Source of the DNA: Pseudophaeobacter profundi
GTDB lineage: Bacteria; Pseudomonadota; Alphaproteobacteria; Rhodobacterales; Rhodobacteraceae
NCBI RefSeq assembly: GCF_029697505.1
Contig: NZ_JARJEF010000009.1
Location: 62,001-126,000 of the forward strand
Direction: 5' to 3'
DNA: 64,000 bases
Each line of letters begins with the position of its first letter. The first letter of the stretch is position 1. A program made the translations under genes and the position numbers. Positions 28,791 through 38,590 of the stretch are shown piece by piece. Below the pieces are notes generated by a model, which did not search any database, was not told where the DNA came from, and worked only from the letters and a program-made list of their open reading frames with translations.

Positions 28791-28818
28791 CAAATGACAA
28801 TAGGATTATTGTCATTTG
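28791..28818. repeat. Perfect 12-bp-arm palindrome between convergent genes
   Basis: CAAATGACAATA (28791-28802), spacer GGAT, exact complement TATTGTCATTTG (28807-28818). AT-rich in a GC-rich region, six bases from the stop of the convergent gene at 28824 and 125 bp after the PfkB stop. It may be a bidirectional terminator or a protein-binding operator. Confidence 0.75.
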
Positions 28819-28823
28819 TACGC

Positions 28824-29177
28824 CTAGGGGGATACCTGGGAATCGATAACGCGCAGGGTTGCGGCCAGAATAGCGGATGAAAGGGACGCCCCCTTGCCAA
28901 CCCCGATATATTCGTCACTGTCCCGTGAGACATTCTCACGCAATGTGCAGCGCCAATGACCGTCAGGCTCCAGCGCATCGCCCCGTAGCAGGATGCTCCA
29001 ACCCGGCACCACCCGATCAACAAAGTGCAGCAGTTGCTCAACCGAGCACAACTCTGCCTCCGTCACCGCGAGATCCGGCCGCACCTTGCGGATCGCTTCA
29101 AGCACAGGGGCAACCTCAGCCTTGGTCAGTTGTGTCGCCACCGTCTCGATCCTCTCCGCCGCAGCCAGCAGTTTCAT
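28824..29177 (-). CDS. Uncharacterised protein divergent from ppsA
   Basis: 117 residues. No family recognised. It opens with a helical stretch MKLLAAAERIETVATQLTKAEVAPVLEAIRKVRPDLAV; later VVPGWSILLRGDALEPDGHWRCTLR looks like a beta region, and SLSSAILAATLRVI ends it. An in-frame GTG at 29183 sits closer to an AAGGGG site and could be the true start. It shares its promoter region, including an FNR-type box, with PEP synthase, so it is probably co-regulated with it. Confidence 0.6.
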   Translation of the reverse strand: MKLLAAAERIETVATQLTKAEVAPVLEAIRKVRPDLAVTEAELCSVEQLLHFVDRVVPGWSILLRGDALEPDGHWRCTLRENVSRDSDEYIGVGKGASLSSAILAATLRVIDSQVSP

Positions 29178-29248
29178 GTTCACGGGTCCCCTTGCCGCAA
29201 TTTCGCATTGCCCTGCGAGAATGTGCCACGCGCCTGATCCCCTGCGCA

Positions 29249-29262
29249 TTGACTGCCATCAA
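29249..29262. promoter_or_regulatory. FNR-type box 4 (divergent, ppsA and unknown gene)
   Basis: TTGACTGCCATCAA. Centre 65.5 bp upstream of the ppsA TTG start and 72.5-78.5 bp upstream of the divergent gene's start, so one site could serve both. Confidence 0.7.
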
Positions 29263-29320
29263 TGACGGCGCGACCTCGCGTGTCACAGTTTGTTGCAAGA
29301 CTGGCTGAGGAGCATGGAAT

Positions 29321-31717
29321 TTGGACAAACACCTGGTCTGGTACGATGGACTGCGCCGTAGCGATATCGCAGTCGTGGGCGGCAAGAATGCGTCATTGGG
29401 CGAGATGATTTCGACCCTATCGGCCAAGAACATCCGAGTGCCAGACGGCTTTGCCACGACAGCCTGGGCTTATCGCGGCTTTATCGCGGCCAACGGTCTG
29501 AAACCTGTCATCACCAAGCGGATTGAGGCGCTGGAGGACGGACACACGACGCTGCATGAGGCGGGTGCGGCCATTCGAGCCGCGATCATCGCCGCCAAAT
29601 GGCCCAAGGAAACAGCGGAAGCGATACGCGCCGCCTATCGAGAGCTCGCAAAACGCAGTGGTCAAAAAGAGCCATCGGTTGCCGTCCGGTCGTCCGCCAC
29701 TGCCGAGGACTTGCCAGATGCGAGTTTCGCCGGACAGCAAGAGACCTTTCTAAACATCACCGGAGAGGCGGCGCTGCTTGATGCGTGCCGCCGGTGCTAT
29801 GCCTCGCTCTTTACCGACCGGGCAATAAGTTACCGTCAACTCCTGGGGTTCGGTCGGACCGAAGTCGCCTTGTCGGTTGGCGTTCAGTTCATGGTGCGCT
29901 CTGACATCGGCAGTTCAGGTGTCATGTTCTCGATAGACACAGAGACCGGGTGTGACCGTTTCGTGCTGATAAATGGTGCCTGGGGGTTGGGAGAGAACGT
30001 TGTTCAAGGCGCGGTGAACCCGGATGAATTCCAGGTTTTCAAGCCCTTCCTGGACGATGCCGACCGACTGCCGATCATTGCCAAGACCCTGGGCACGAAG
30101 GAGATCAAGATGATCTATGGCCGGTCCGACGAAGCCGCGACACGCAACGTGCCAACCTCGGTGGCTGAACGCGAGCGTTTCACATTGAGCGACGCCGAAG
30201 CCGTGGAACTGGCCCGATATGCGAAGATCATCGAGGCGCATTACGGTGTCGCCATGGACATGGAATGGGCAAAGGACGGCGAGACCGGTGATTTGTTCAT
30301 CGTTCAGGCGCGCCCTGAAACTGTACAATCACGCAAGTCTGGGGCGGTGTTCCAGTCATTCAACGTCACACCCGCTGGCAAGCTGATAGTACAGGGGCTG
30401 AGTGTCGGGGATGCAGCCGCCATGGGCCGAGTTTGCCTGATCCGCTCAGCGCAGGAGATCGACCGCTTCGTTGATGGCTCGGTGCTTGTCACCTCGACCA
30501 CCGACCCCGATTGGGTGCCGATCATGAAACGTGCCGCTGCCGTTGTCACCGACCACGGCGGACGAACATCGCACGCTGCCATCGTCAGCCGAGAACTGGG
30601 AGTTCCGGCAGTTGTCGGCACAGGCAACGCAACTCATATACTGCACGAAGGTCAGGACGTTACCGTCTCTTGCGCCGAAGGGGAAACTGGGGCGGTCTAT
30701 GATGGGCTCGGACAGATCGAGGTCAGCGACATCTCGCTTGACGACGTGCCACAGACGCAGACCGGCGTGATGCTGAATATCGCCAATCCTTCGGCCGCCG
30801 CCCATTGGTGGCGTCTCCCTGCGGACGGCGTCGGGTTGGCCCGGATGGAATTCTTGATCAGCAACGAAATAAAGGTGCACCCGCTCGCGCTGCTGAAGCC
30901 CGAGCAGGTGACGGACGCGGCTGAGTTCCGTGCCATTACAAAACTGATGAAGGGATATCAGGACGGCCCCAGCTATTTCACACAGCGGCTGGCTATGGGC
31001 CTGGCGCGGATTGCCTCTGTCTGGCATCCGAAACCGGTGATTGTCCGGTTGAGCGACTTCAAGTCGAATGAATACGCCGACCTTCTGGGCGGTCGTCATT
31101 TCGAACCATCAGAAGAAAACCCGATGATCGGCCTCAGAGGTGCCGCGCGCTATTATTCGGCTTTCTACCGCGATGCCTTTGCGCTGGAATGCGCCGCACT
31201 AAAGCGGTTGAGGGACGACATGGGCTTTACCAACGTCATCGCGATGGTGCCCTTCTGTCGTTCCCCCGAAGAGGCGGACAAGGTGCTGGAAGTAATGGCC
31301 GCAAATGGCCTTCGACGTGGAGAGAATGGTCTCGAAGTCTACGTGATGACCGAGATCCCATCGAACGTGATCCGGGCCAAGGAGTTTGCCGCGCGGTTTG
31401 ACGGCTTCTCCATCGGATCAAATGATCTGACCCAACTTACGCTGGGCGTTGATCGCGATAGCGAAGCGCTGGCCGATGTGTTCCGCGAGCGTGACCCGGC
31501 GGTGCTCTGGATGATCGAAACCGCCATTCTGCGTGCACACGAGGCAGGACGGAAGGTCGGGCTCTGCGGTCAGGCGCCCAGCAATGACCCGAATTTCGCG
31601 CGCCTGCTGGTAAGCGCCGGGATCGACACGATCTCGGTGACGCCGGACAGTTTTTTGAACGTCAAACGCAATGTGGCGCAGGCCGAGAAGGATAACGTCA
31701 GCAATGATCAGGCTTGA
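29321..31717 (+). CDS. ppsA: Phosphoenolpyruvate synthase
   Basis: 798 residues. It makes PEP, AMP and phosphate from pyruvate, ATP and water through a phosphohistidine intermediate. The N-terminal ATP-grasp domain starts VGGKNASLGEM; SVAVRSSATAEDLPDASFAGQQE lies near 125. The swivelling-domain catalytic His is in DHGGRTSHAAIVSREL (about 410-425), and the C-terminal TIM barrel ends with GLCGQAPSNDP. The frame starts with TTG at 29321 behind a GAGGAG site; an ATG 7 bp upstream is out of frame. An FNR-type box is 65 bp upstream. Its presence in this island suggests gluconeogenic or anaplerotic use during respiratory limitation. Confidence 0.93.
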   Translation: MDKHLVWYDGLRRSDIAVVGGKNASLGEMISTLSAKNIRVPDGFATTAWAYRGFIAANGLKPVITKRIEALEDGHTTLHEAGAAIRAAIIAAKWPKETAEAIRAAYRELAKRSGQKEPSVAVRSSATAEDLPDASFAGQQETFLNITGEAALLDACRRCYASLFTDRAISYRQLLGFGRTEVALSVGVQFMVRSDIGSSGVMFSIDTETGCDRFVLINGAWGLGENVVQGAVNPDEFQVFKPFLDDADRLPIIAKTLGTKEIKMIYGRSDEAATRNVPTSVAERERFTLSDAEAVELARYAKIIEAHYGVAMDMEWAKDGETGDLFIVQARPETVQSRKSGAVFQSFNVTPAGKLIVQGLSVGDAAAMGRVCLIRSAQEIDRFVDGSVLVTSTTDPDWVPIMKRAAAVVTDHGGRTSHAAIVSRELGVPAVVGTGNATHILHEGQDVTVSCAEGETGAVYDGLGQIEVSDISLDDVPQTQTGVMLNIANPSAAAHWWRLPADGVGLARMEFLISNEIKVHPLALLKPEQVTDAAEFRAITKLMKGYQDGPSYFTQRLAMGLARIASVWHPKPVIVRLSDFKSNEYADLLGGRHFEPSEENPMIGLRGAARYYSAFYRDAFALECAALKRLRDDMGFTNVIAMVPFCRSPEEADKVLEVMAANGLRRGENGLEVYVMTEIPSNVIRAKEFAARFDGFSIGSNDLTQLTLGVDRDSEALADVFRERDPAVLWMIETAILRAHEAGRKVGLCGQAPSNDPNFARLLVSAGIDTISVTPDSFLNVKRNVAQAEKDNVSNDQA

Positions 31718-31859
31718 TTGCTCTGGTTTAAGGAAGATCAGCGAAACCGCTTAAAGATCATTTCGAACGGCCATTTGATAGCTCTCTGAAGGCGCGCTCC
31801 ATTTCGGGGAGGGGAAAGAAAACCTGTCTTCACACATCAAGATGGATTTCACGGGCCTA

Positions 31860-32264
31860 TCAGGCGGTCATCTTCTGTGCGCCAAAGGGCGACGCCCTAT
31901 CTTCAATGAGCCGCAACGTTTCGGACTGCACGATAATATCAGCGCATCGTGAAAGACCCTTGAACTGTCGTTTGAAATTTTTCCGTGTCGTGACAAACGG
32001 AAACGCAACGCCAGGGACATCTTGTGCGTCGAGCCTGGCGAACACCAGCCGCGTACGGTCCAACGCTTCTTTCACCGCCTGCATCCGAAGCACGATGCGT
32101 TCTGGTGTATATTGCGCGGAGGGCCGGAATTCGGGAATATAGGAGACGGATGCCACGCTGAGGTGTGCCTTGAACCAAAGCGCAACATCTATCGCAGACT
32201 GCAATTGCGCCTCTCCCTCCGGCGAACCGTCAAACCATGTCAGCCCCGTCTGGACCAACATCAC
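31860..32264 (-). CDS. Short universal-stress-protein-like protein
   Basis: 134 residues. The start MLVQTGLTWFDGSPEGEAQLQSAIDVALWFKAHLSVASV fits one Usp alpha/beta unit (strand, then helix, then strand). There is no G-x2-G-x9-G-[ST] ATP-binding signature near the C-terminus, so it looks like a half or degenerate Usp domain. Its ATG overlaps the stop of the phasin-like gene by four bases. It is convergent with ppsA. A truncated former tandem Usp is the best explanation, but a novel short protein is possible. Confidence 0.6.
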   Translation of the reverse strand: MMLVQTGLTWFDGSPEGEAQLQSAIDVALWFKAHLSVASVSYIPEFRPSAQYTPERIVLRMQAVKEALDRTRLVFARLDAQDVPGVAFPFVTTRKNFKRQFKGLSRCADIIVQSETLRLIEDRASPFGAQKMTA

Positions 32265-32689
32265 ACTGCCTCTGATTTTGTCGCGCTCGTGGCGGCAAAT
32301 GCACTGTTCATCGCCATAGCAGCCGTTTCCTCCAACTGCTGCTGGATGTCAGCTGTCGCGGCGCGAGCACCATTCGCATAAAGTTCGGTCAATCGGTCGA
32401 CCTCCTCTGAGTAATCTCGCTGTGCAGCCTGATAGAATGCGGCCCACGCCGCCCAGGCTTCGGCAGGATCCTTCCGGTCCGCAAGGTCAGTGGCCAGTTC
32501 GCGATCCCGTTCCAGCCGTCGGTTCAGGAATTCAAGATACTCCTGGTTCATCCGAACCACCTGCTGCCATCCGCTTGCCTGAACCTTAGCTATGGCTCCG
32601 CAAAGCTGGAAAAAATCAAGCGGAGAGTTGAACGGTGACGCCGTTTCTCCATTCGGGCGCGCTCTGCGCTCCTGTTTTGTCTTGGTCAT
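32261..32689 (-). CDS. Phasin-like protein
   Basis: 142 residues, almost all helical and charged, with the phasin-type segment FFQLCGAIAKVQASGWQQVVRMNQEYLEFLNRRLERD in the middle (read from the DNA). Phasins coat polyhydroxyalkanoate granules. The ATG at 32689 has an excellent AAGGAGG site; the in-frame ATG at 32770 does not. It heads a two-gene unit with the short Usp-like gene. The FNR-type box 5 is 60 bp upstream. No PHA synthase is in the window. Confidence 0.7.
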   Translation of the reverse strand: MTKTKQERRARPNGETASPFNSPLDFFQLCGAIAKVQASGWQQVVRMNQEYLEFLNRRLERDRELATDLADRKDPAEAWAAWAAFYQAAQRDYSEEVDRLTELYANGARAATADIQQQLEETAAMAMNSAFAATSATKSEAV

Positions 32690-32742
32690 CGGTTTCCTCC
32701 TTTTTCGCGAGTCGAACTTTGCGGGATGCAGTTTCTCACGCA

Positions 32743-32756
32743 TTGACGGCGGACAA
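32743..32756 (-). promoter_or_regulatory. FNR-type box 5
   Basis: Read on the minus strand TTGTCCGCCGTCAA, one change in the distal half. Centre 60.5 bp upstream of the phasin-like start. Confidence 0.5.
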
Positions 32757-32812
32757 CACGATACCGTCATTCAAGACCAGAGGATGAAAAATTCGCTACG
32801 AACGGACAGCCG

Positions 32813-32826
32813 TTGATTACAGTCAA
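32813..32826 (+). promoter_or_regulatory. FNR-type box 6
   Basis: TTGATTACAGTCAA, centred 69.5 bp upstream of the SPW-repeat protein ATG. Confidence 0.65.
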
Positions 32827-32888
32827 TGAAGACTCGGCATTTCCAATGCACAATGCCCGACCATGTCTTTTTACTGGAGGAAGAAATC

Positions 32889-33245
32889 ATGGAACGGATG
32901 CATTTTCAGGATGGTATCACGCTCGTTGCTGGTGTCGTACTTGTTGCTACCCCCTTCGTTTTCGCGATCACGCCGCCGGAGGGTATGAGCCTGACGCTGC
33001 TGATCGCCAACTTCGCGATCGCGGGTGTCGCCGCCATCATTCTCGGTGCGGCCGCTCTCTTCTATTTCAGGAAATGGGAAGAGTGGCTCGACATCGTGCT
33101 TGGTGTCTGGCTCGTGGCCTCGCCATGGGTCTTGGGATTCACCTATTCGCCAATGGCCATGTGGATTGCGTTTGCCTGCGGCATTGTGATCGCTGCCATG
33201 GGGATCTGGAGAACCGTGGAGGAGAATGGCGAACATGCCTACTGA
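32889..33245 (+). CDS. SPW-repeat membrane protein
   Basis: 118 residues with four hydrophobic segments (about 10-28, 37-58, 67-85, 92-110). The SPW motif is present as VASPWVLGF near residue 79, and an equivalent VATPFVFAI near residue 19 marks the first repeat. The family is of unknown function and common in membrane stress loci. The ATG at 32889 has a GGAGGAAG site and gives the fit to the family; an upstream ATG at 32826 overlaps the FNR-type box and is rejected. Confidence 0.8.
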   Translation: MERMHFQDGITLVAGVVLVATPFVFAITPPEGMSLTLLIANFAIAGVAAIILGAAALFYFRKWEEWLDIVLGVWLVASPWVLGFTYSPMAMWIAFACGIVIAAMGIWRTVEENGEHAY

Positions 33246-33598
33246 CACCCTATGCGACATTCCCGTGCCCGGCCCGCTTGCTCGGAGGCTGACACTCCAG
33301 AGCGCTCAGGTGAGCTAGAGAGATTGCAACCTAGGCACCGCACCATGGGAGCCTGTGCTTGATAGTCCGCAAGCGCTTTCCCGACTGTGGCGCCATGCAT
33401 CTTGACGGCATCGACAGGGTCATCAACGGCGGACCGAGAAGACAACTTTGATCGTTTTGGCCCGTTCCATCGTCCCCCGGTTGGCAGCACCAGTGTCAGC
33501 CACCGCCGCTCTGCCCCCATTGACGCCACGCAATGTCATAAACCGCGTAACATGCGATGATTGGGCGACATTACGCATCGACGATGGAGCAAGGAGCA
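33246..33598. other. 353-bp gap upstream of the usp relic and N-ATPase operon
   Basis: No convincing gene. It contains FNR-type box 7 (33520-33533). Reading frames in it lack recognisable motifs. Confidence 0.5.
33520..33533 (+). promoter_or_regulatory. FNR-type box 7 (weak)
   Basis: TTGACGCCACGCAA, right half degenerate. Centre 72.5 bp upstream of the relic usp ATG, which heads the phosphoribosyltransferase and N-ATPase genes. Confidence 0.45.
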
Positions 33599-33712
33599 AT
33601 GGCAGACAAAATCGTTGTGGCAACAGGCGGCCCTATGCGGGACGTACCGCTTGGTCGCCTGCCACAACAGCCACTGCACCACGCCAACTGCAAGGTGGTC
33701 ATCGCACCCTGA
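33599..33712 (+). pseudogene. Relic of a universal stress protein gene
   Basis: A 37-codon frame with a good AAGGAG site. It starts MADKIVVATGG like the first strand of Usp proteins and ends QQPLHHANCKVVIAP like the last strand (Usp C-termini often read LLHHANCPVLVV). About 100 residues between are missing, as expected after an in-frame internal deletion. It sits 26 bp before the phosphoribosyltransferase start, so it may now serve only as a leader for that transcript. Confidence 0.55.
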
Positions 33713-33738
33713 GACAAGCACTGGAGGCAACAATCCGC

Positions 33739-36222
<2,484 letters not shown>

Positions 36223-36223
<1 letters not shown>

Positions 36224-36516
36224 TGTGCGCACAGGAACAAGAGAAGGCGGACGCCATAGCACGCAAGGCCGAACGCAAGCAGCAGGCCGAGGAAAGTGGC
36301 AAGCGCCGCACCTTCTGGTTTGGGATGGGCATGTTCGGGCTGGTTGGCTGGGCTGTGGCGGTGCCGACGCTCCTGGGGGTCGCCCTGGGCGCATGGCTGG
36401 ATCGCGCAGCACCGGGAGAGTTTTCCTGGACGCTCGCGCTACTGCTGGGCGGCGTCGCATTAGGGTGCATCAACGCCTGGTGGTGGGTCAGCAAGGAGAG
36501 CGGAAACGATGACTGA
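36223..36516 (+). CDS. atpQ: AtpQ, AtpI-like small membrane subunit of the N-ATPase
   Basis: 97 residues. A charged, helical N-terminus (QEKADAIARKAERKQQAEESGKRR) precedes two hydrophobic segments (about 29-50 and 64-85), as in AtpI-like proteins. It fills the position of AtpQ in N-ATPase operons; AtpI-like proteins help c-ring assembly. The start codon is GTG at 36223, overlapping the epsilon stop by one base. Confidence 0.82.
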
Positions 36517-36823
36517 CGCATGGGCCCTTGGAGCAAGTCTATTGCTGTCGCTGTTGCTGGGCGCGGGTTTCGGGGCGCTGTATTTCCGGCTGTTGTGGCG
36601 CGCTTCGCAGGATCTGACCGGGCTGCGTGGCGCGCCGGGCAACAGGCAACAGATTGGCGCTACGCGCCTGTTTCTCGGCTTTGCCATGCGCATGACCCTG
36701 ACGCTGGTGGTTCTGGTATTGGCGCTGGCAGCAGGCGCGGAGGCCGCACAGCTGCTGGCAGGCGTTCTTGGCTTTGGCCTTGTTCGTCACATCACAGCCG
36801 GACGGCAAAGGCGAAGGGAATAG
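36509..36823 (+). CDS. atpR: AtpR, N-ATPase-specific membrane subunit
   Basis: 104 residues with three hydrophobic segments (about 7-28, 52-72, 76-94), basic at the C-terminus (RHITAGRQRRRE). AtpR is found only in N-type operons and is proposed to assist assembly with AtpQ. It overlaps AtpQ by eight bases. Confidence 0.82.
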   Translation: MTDAWALGASLLLSLLLGAGFGALYFRLLWRASQDLTGLRGAPGNRQQIGATRLFLGFAMRMTLTLVVLVLALAAGAEAAQLLAGVLGFGLVRHITAGRQRRRE

Positions 36824-36826
36824 GCC

Positions 36827-37519
36827 ATGGGACTGACCCCCGACACATGGATAGTCGTGATGCTTGGCCCGGTGCCGATCAATGCGACGATCTTTTTTAC
36901 CTGGGTCGTGATGGCGCTGCTCGTGCTTTCCGCCCTGGTGGTGCGCCTGCGCCTTTCGCAGACCGGCGATCTCACAGCGGCCCAAAACTTCTGGGAGGCG
37001 CTCGTCGAGACCATGCGCACCCAGATCCGCGAGGTCAGCGGCCAGGAGCCAGGCCCCTATTTGCCCTTCGTAGGTACGCTTTTCGTATTCATTGCGGTGT
37101 CGAACATACTGGCGGTGGTGCCCGGTTTCCAACCTCCCACCGGCTCGCTCTCGACCACCACGGCGCTGGCGATCTGCGTGCTGATCGCGGTGCCGCTCTT
37201 TGGGTTGGCGCGCAGGGGCGTTGGCACCTATCTGCGCTCGTACATTCAGCCGACACCGCTGATGGCGCCTTTCAACATTATTGGCGAAATATCACGCACG
37301 CTGGCGCTGGCGATCCGGCTATACGGAAACGTCATGAGCGGCACCGTGATCGCCGGAATTCTGATCTCGATTGCCCCTTTCTTCTTTCCGATCCTGATGC
37401 AGCTTCTGGGGCTGCTGACCGGGGTGATCCAGGCCTATATCTTCGCCATCCTCGCGATGGTCTATATCGCATCGGCAACGCATGAGCACCACGGCGCCGA
37501 TGCCGCGAAAGGAGACTGA
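36827..37519 (+). CDS. atpB: N-type ATPase a subunit
   Basis: 230 residues, membrane-embedded ion channel. The essential arginine is in the segment LALAIRLYGNVMSGTV near residue 160. Hydrophobic segments run from about 12 to the C-terminus (LLGLLTGVIQAYIFAILAMVYIASATHEHH). It works with the c-ring to drive ion movement. Confidence 0.93.
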   Translation: MGLTPDTWIVVMLGPVPINATIFFTWVVMALLVLSALVVRLRLSQTGDLTAAQNFWEALVETMRTQIREVSGQEPGPYLPFVGTLFVFIAVSNILAVVPGFQPPTGSLSTTTALAICVLIAVPLFGLARRGVGTYLRSYIQPTPLMAPFNIIGEISRTLALAIRLYGNVMSGTVIAGILISIAPFFFPILMQLLGLLTGVIQAYIFAILAMVYIASATHEHHGADAAKGD

Positions 37520-37520
37520 C

Positions 37521-37808
37521 ATGACCGACGCGACCCTGATCGGGCTAATATCCATCCTCACCGCCGGGCTGACCATCGCCATCGGTTCGATTGGACCGGC
37601 ACTTGGCGAAGCGCGGGCCGCCGCTCAGGCACTGGCTTCGATCGCCCAACAACCGGACGAGGCCAACACGATCACCAGAACCCTGTTCGTCAGCCTCGCG
37701 ATGATCGAATCCACCGCGATCTACTGTTTCGTCGTTGCGATGATCCTGATTTTCGCCAATCCGTTCTGGGATGCCGCGATGCAGGCGGGGACCGCAGCAG
37801 GAGGCTAG
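37521..37808 (+). CDS. atpE: N-type ATPase c subunit
   Basis: 95 residues, two-helix hairpin. Helix 2 carries Glu63-Ser64-Thr65 and Tyr68 (MIESTAIY), the pattern seen in sodium-binding c subunits. Helix 1 has Glu30 (GPALGEARA), where sodium-type F-ATPases such as Ilyobacter use Gln, giving two carboxylates per site. N-type rings with two carboxylates have been reported as proton-coupled in at least one case, so the ion is uncertain. Start is the ATG at 37521 behind GGAG. Confidence 0.93.
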   Translation: MTDATLIGLISILTAGLTIAIGSIGPALGEARAAAQALASIAQQPDEANTITRTLFVSLAMIESTAIYCFVVAMILIFANPFWDAAMQAGTAAGG

Positions 37809-37811
37809 GTG

Positions 37812-38588
37812 ATGCAAATCGACTGGATCACCGTCGCCGCCCAGATCGCGAACTTCCTGGTGCTGGTTTGGCTGCTTCAGCGGCTGCTCTATCGGCCCAT
37901 CGTTCGGGCCATGCGGAACCGGGAGGCGGCGATCAGCGACCGGTTCGCTGAGGCCGAAAAGCGCGAGGCCGAGGCCGCCAGGGAAGCCGAGACACTGAAA
38001 CAGCAACAGTTGGGGCTCCAACAGCGGCGCGCGGCGATGCTGGCACAGGCTCAACAAGAGGCGCAGGACCTGGAACAAAGACTGGAAGCAAAAGCGCACG
38101 AGCGCGTTGCTGCGCAGCGCGCCGCCTGGCAAAGGCAGGTCGACCGAGAGACGGCAGCCTTCCTTGTTGATCTTCGGCGCGAAGTAGCAGGGCATGTTGG
38201 GCGGGTGGCCCGCCGGGTTCTGGGCGATCTGGCCGACGTGCGTCTGGAAGAGGCGATGGCCGACACTTTCATCACCCGGCTGAACGGGCTGACAGGCAAG
38301 ACGCTCGATAATCTGCGCGCCGAGGCCGAGGCCGGCGGCAGGATCACCGTGACCAGCGCCTTCGATCTGCCCGATCCGGTGCGCAACCGTTTGCGCAAAG
38401 CGGTGTGTGCGGTCCTGCACGAAGAGGCGCAGCCCGATTTTCTGCGCGACGCACAGATCGGCTGTGGGATCCAGCTGAAGGTGCGCGGCCAGACCCTGCA
38501 CTGGAACGTGAATGCCTATCTCGACGATTTGGAAAAGGAAATCGGCGCGTGGATGGGCCGCGAGGACGGACAGGAGGCTGCGGAATAG
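37812..38588 (+). CDS. atpF: N-type ATPase b subunit with long C-terminal extension
   Basis: 258 residues, longer than the roughly 160 of a standard b. N-terminal membrane anchor (IDWITVAAQIANFLVLVWLLQRLL), a long coiled-coil (about 35-120), then a C-terminal portion (ITVTSAFDLPDPVRNRLRKAV...DDLEKEIGAWMG) resembling the delta subunit. As no delta gene is in the operon, this extension probably replaces delta in the stator. The GTG-ATG pair at 37809/37812 follows AGGAGG; ATG is preferred. Confidence 0.88.
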   Translation: MQIDWITVAAQIANFLVLVWLLQRLLYRPIVRAMRNREAAISDRFAEAEKREAEAAREAETLKQQQLGLQQRRAAMLAQAQQEAQDLEQRLEAKAHERVAAQRAAWQRQVDRETAAFLVDLRREVAGHVGRVARRVLGDLADVRLEEAMADTFITRLNGLTGKTLDNLRAEAEAGGRITVTSAFDLPDPVRNRLRKAVCAVLHEEAQPDFLRDAQIGCGIQLKVRGQTLHWNVNAYLDDLEKEIGAWMGREDGQEAAE

Positions 38589-38590
38589 CC

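Noticed and set aside
33239-33529. Minus-strand frame with DDPVDAVKMHGATVGKAL, reminiscent of ammonium transporters
   Set aside because: Only a few residues match, with no membrane segments around it; chance similarity is more likely.
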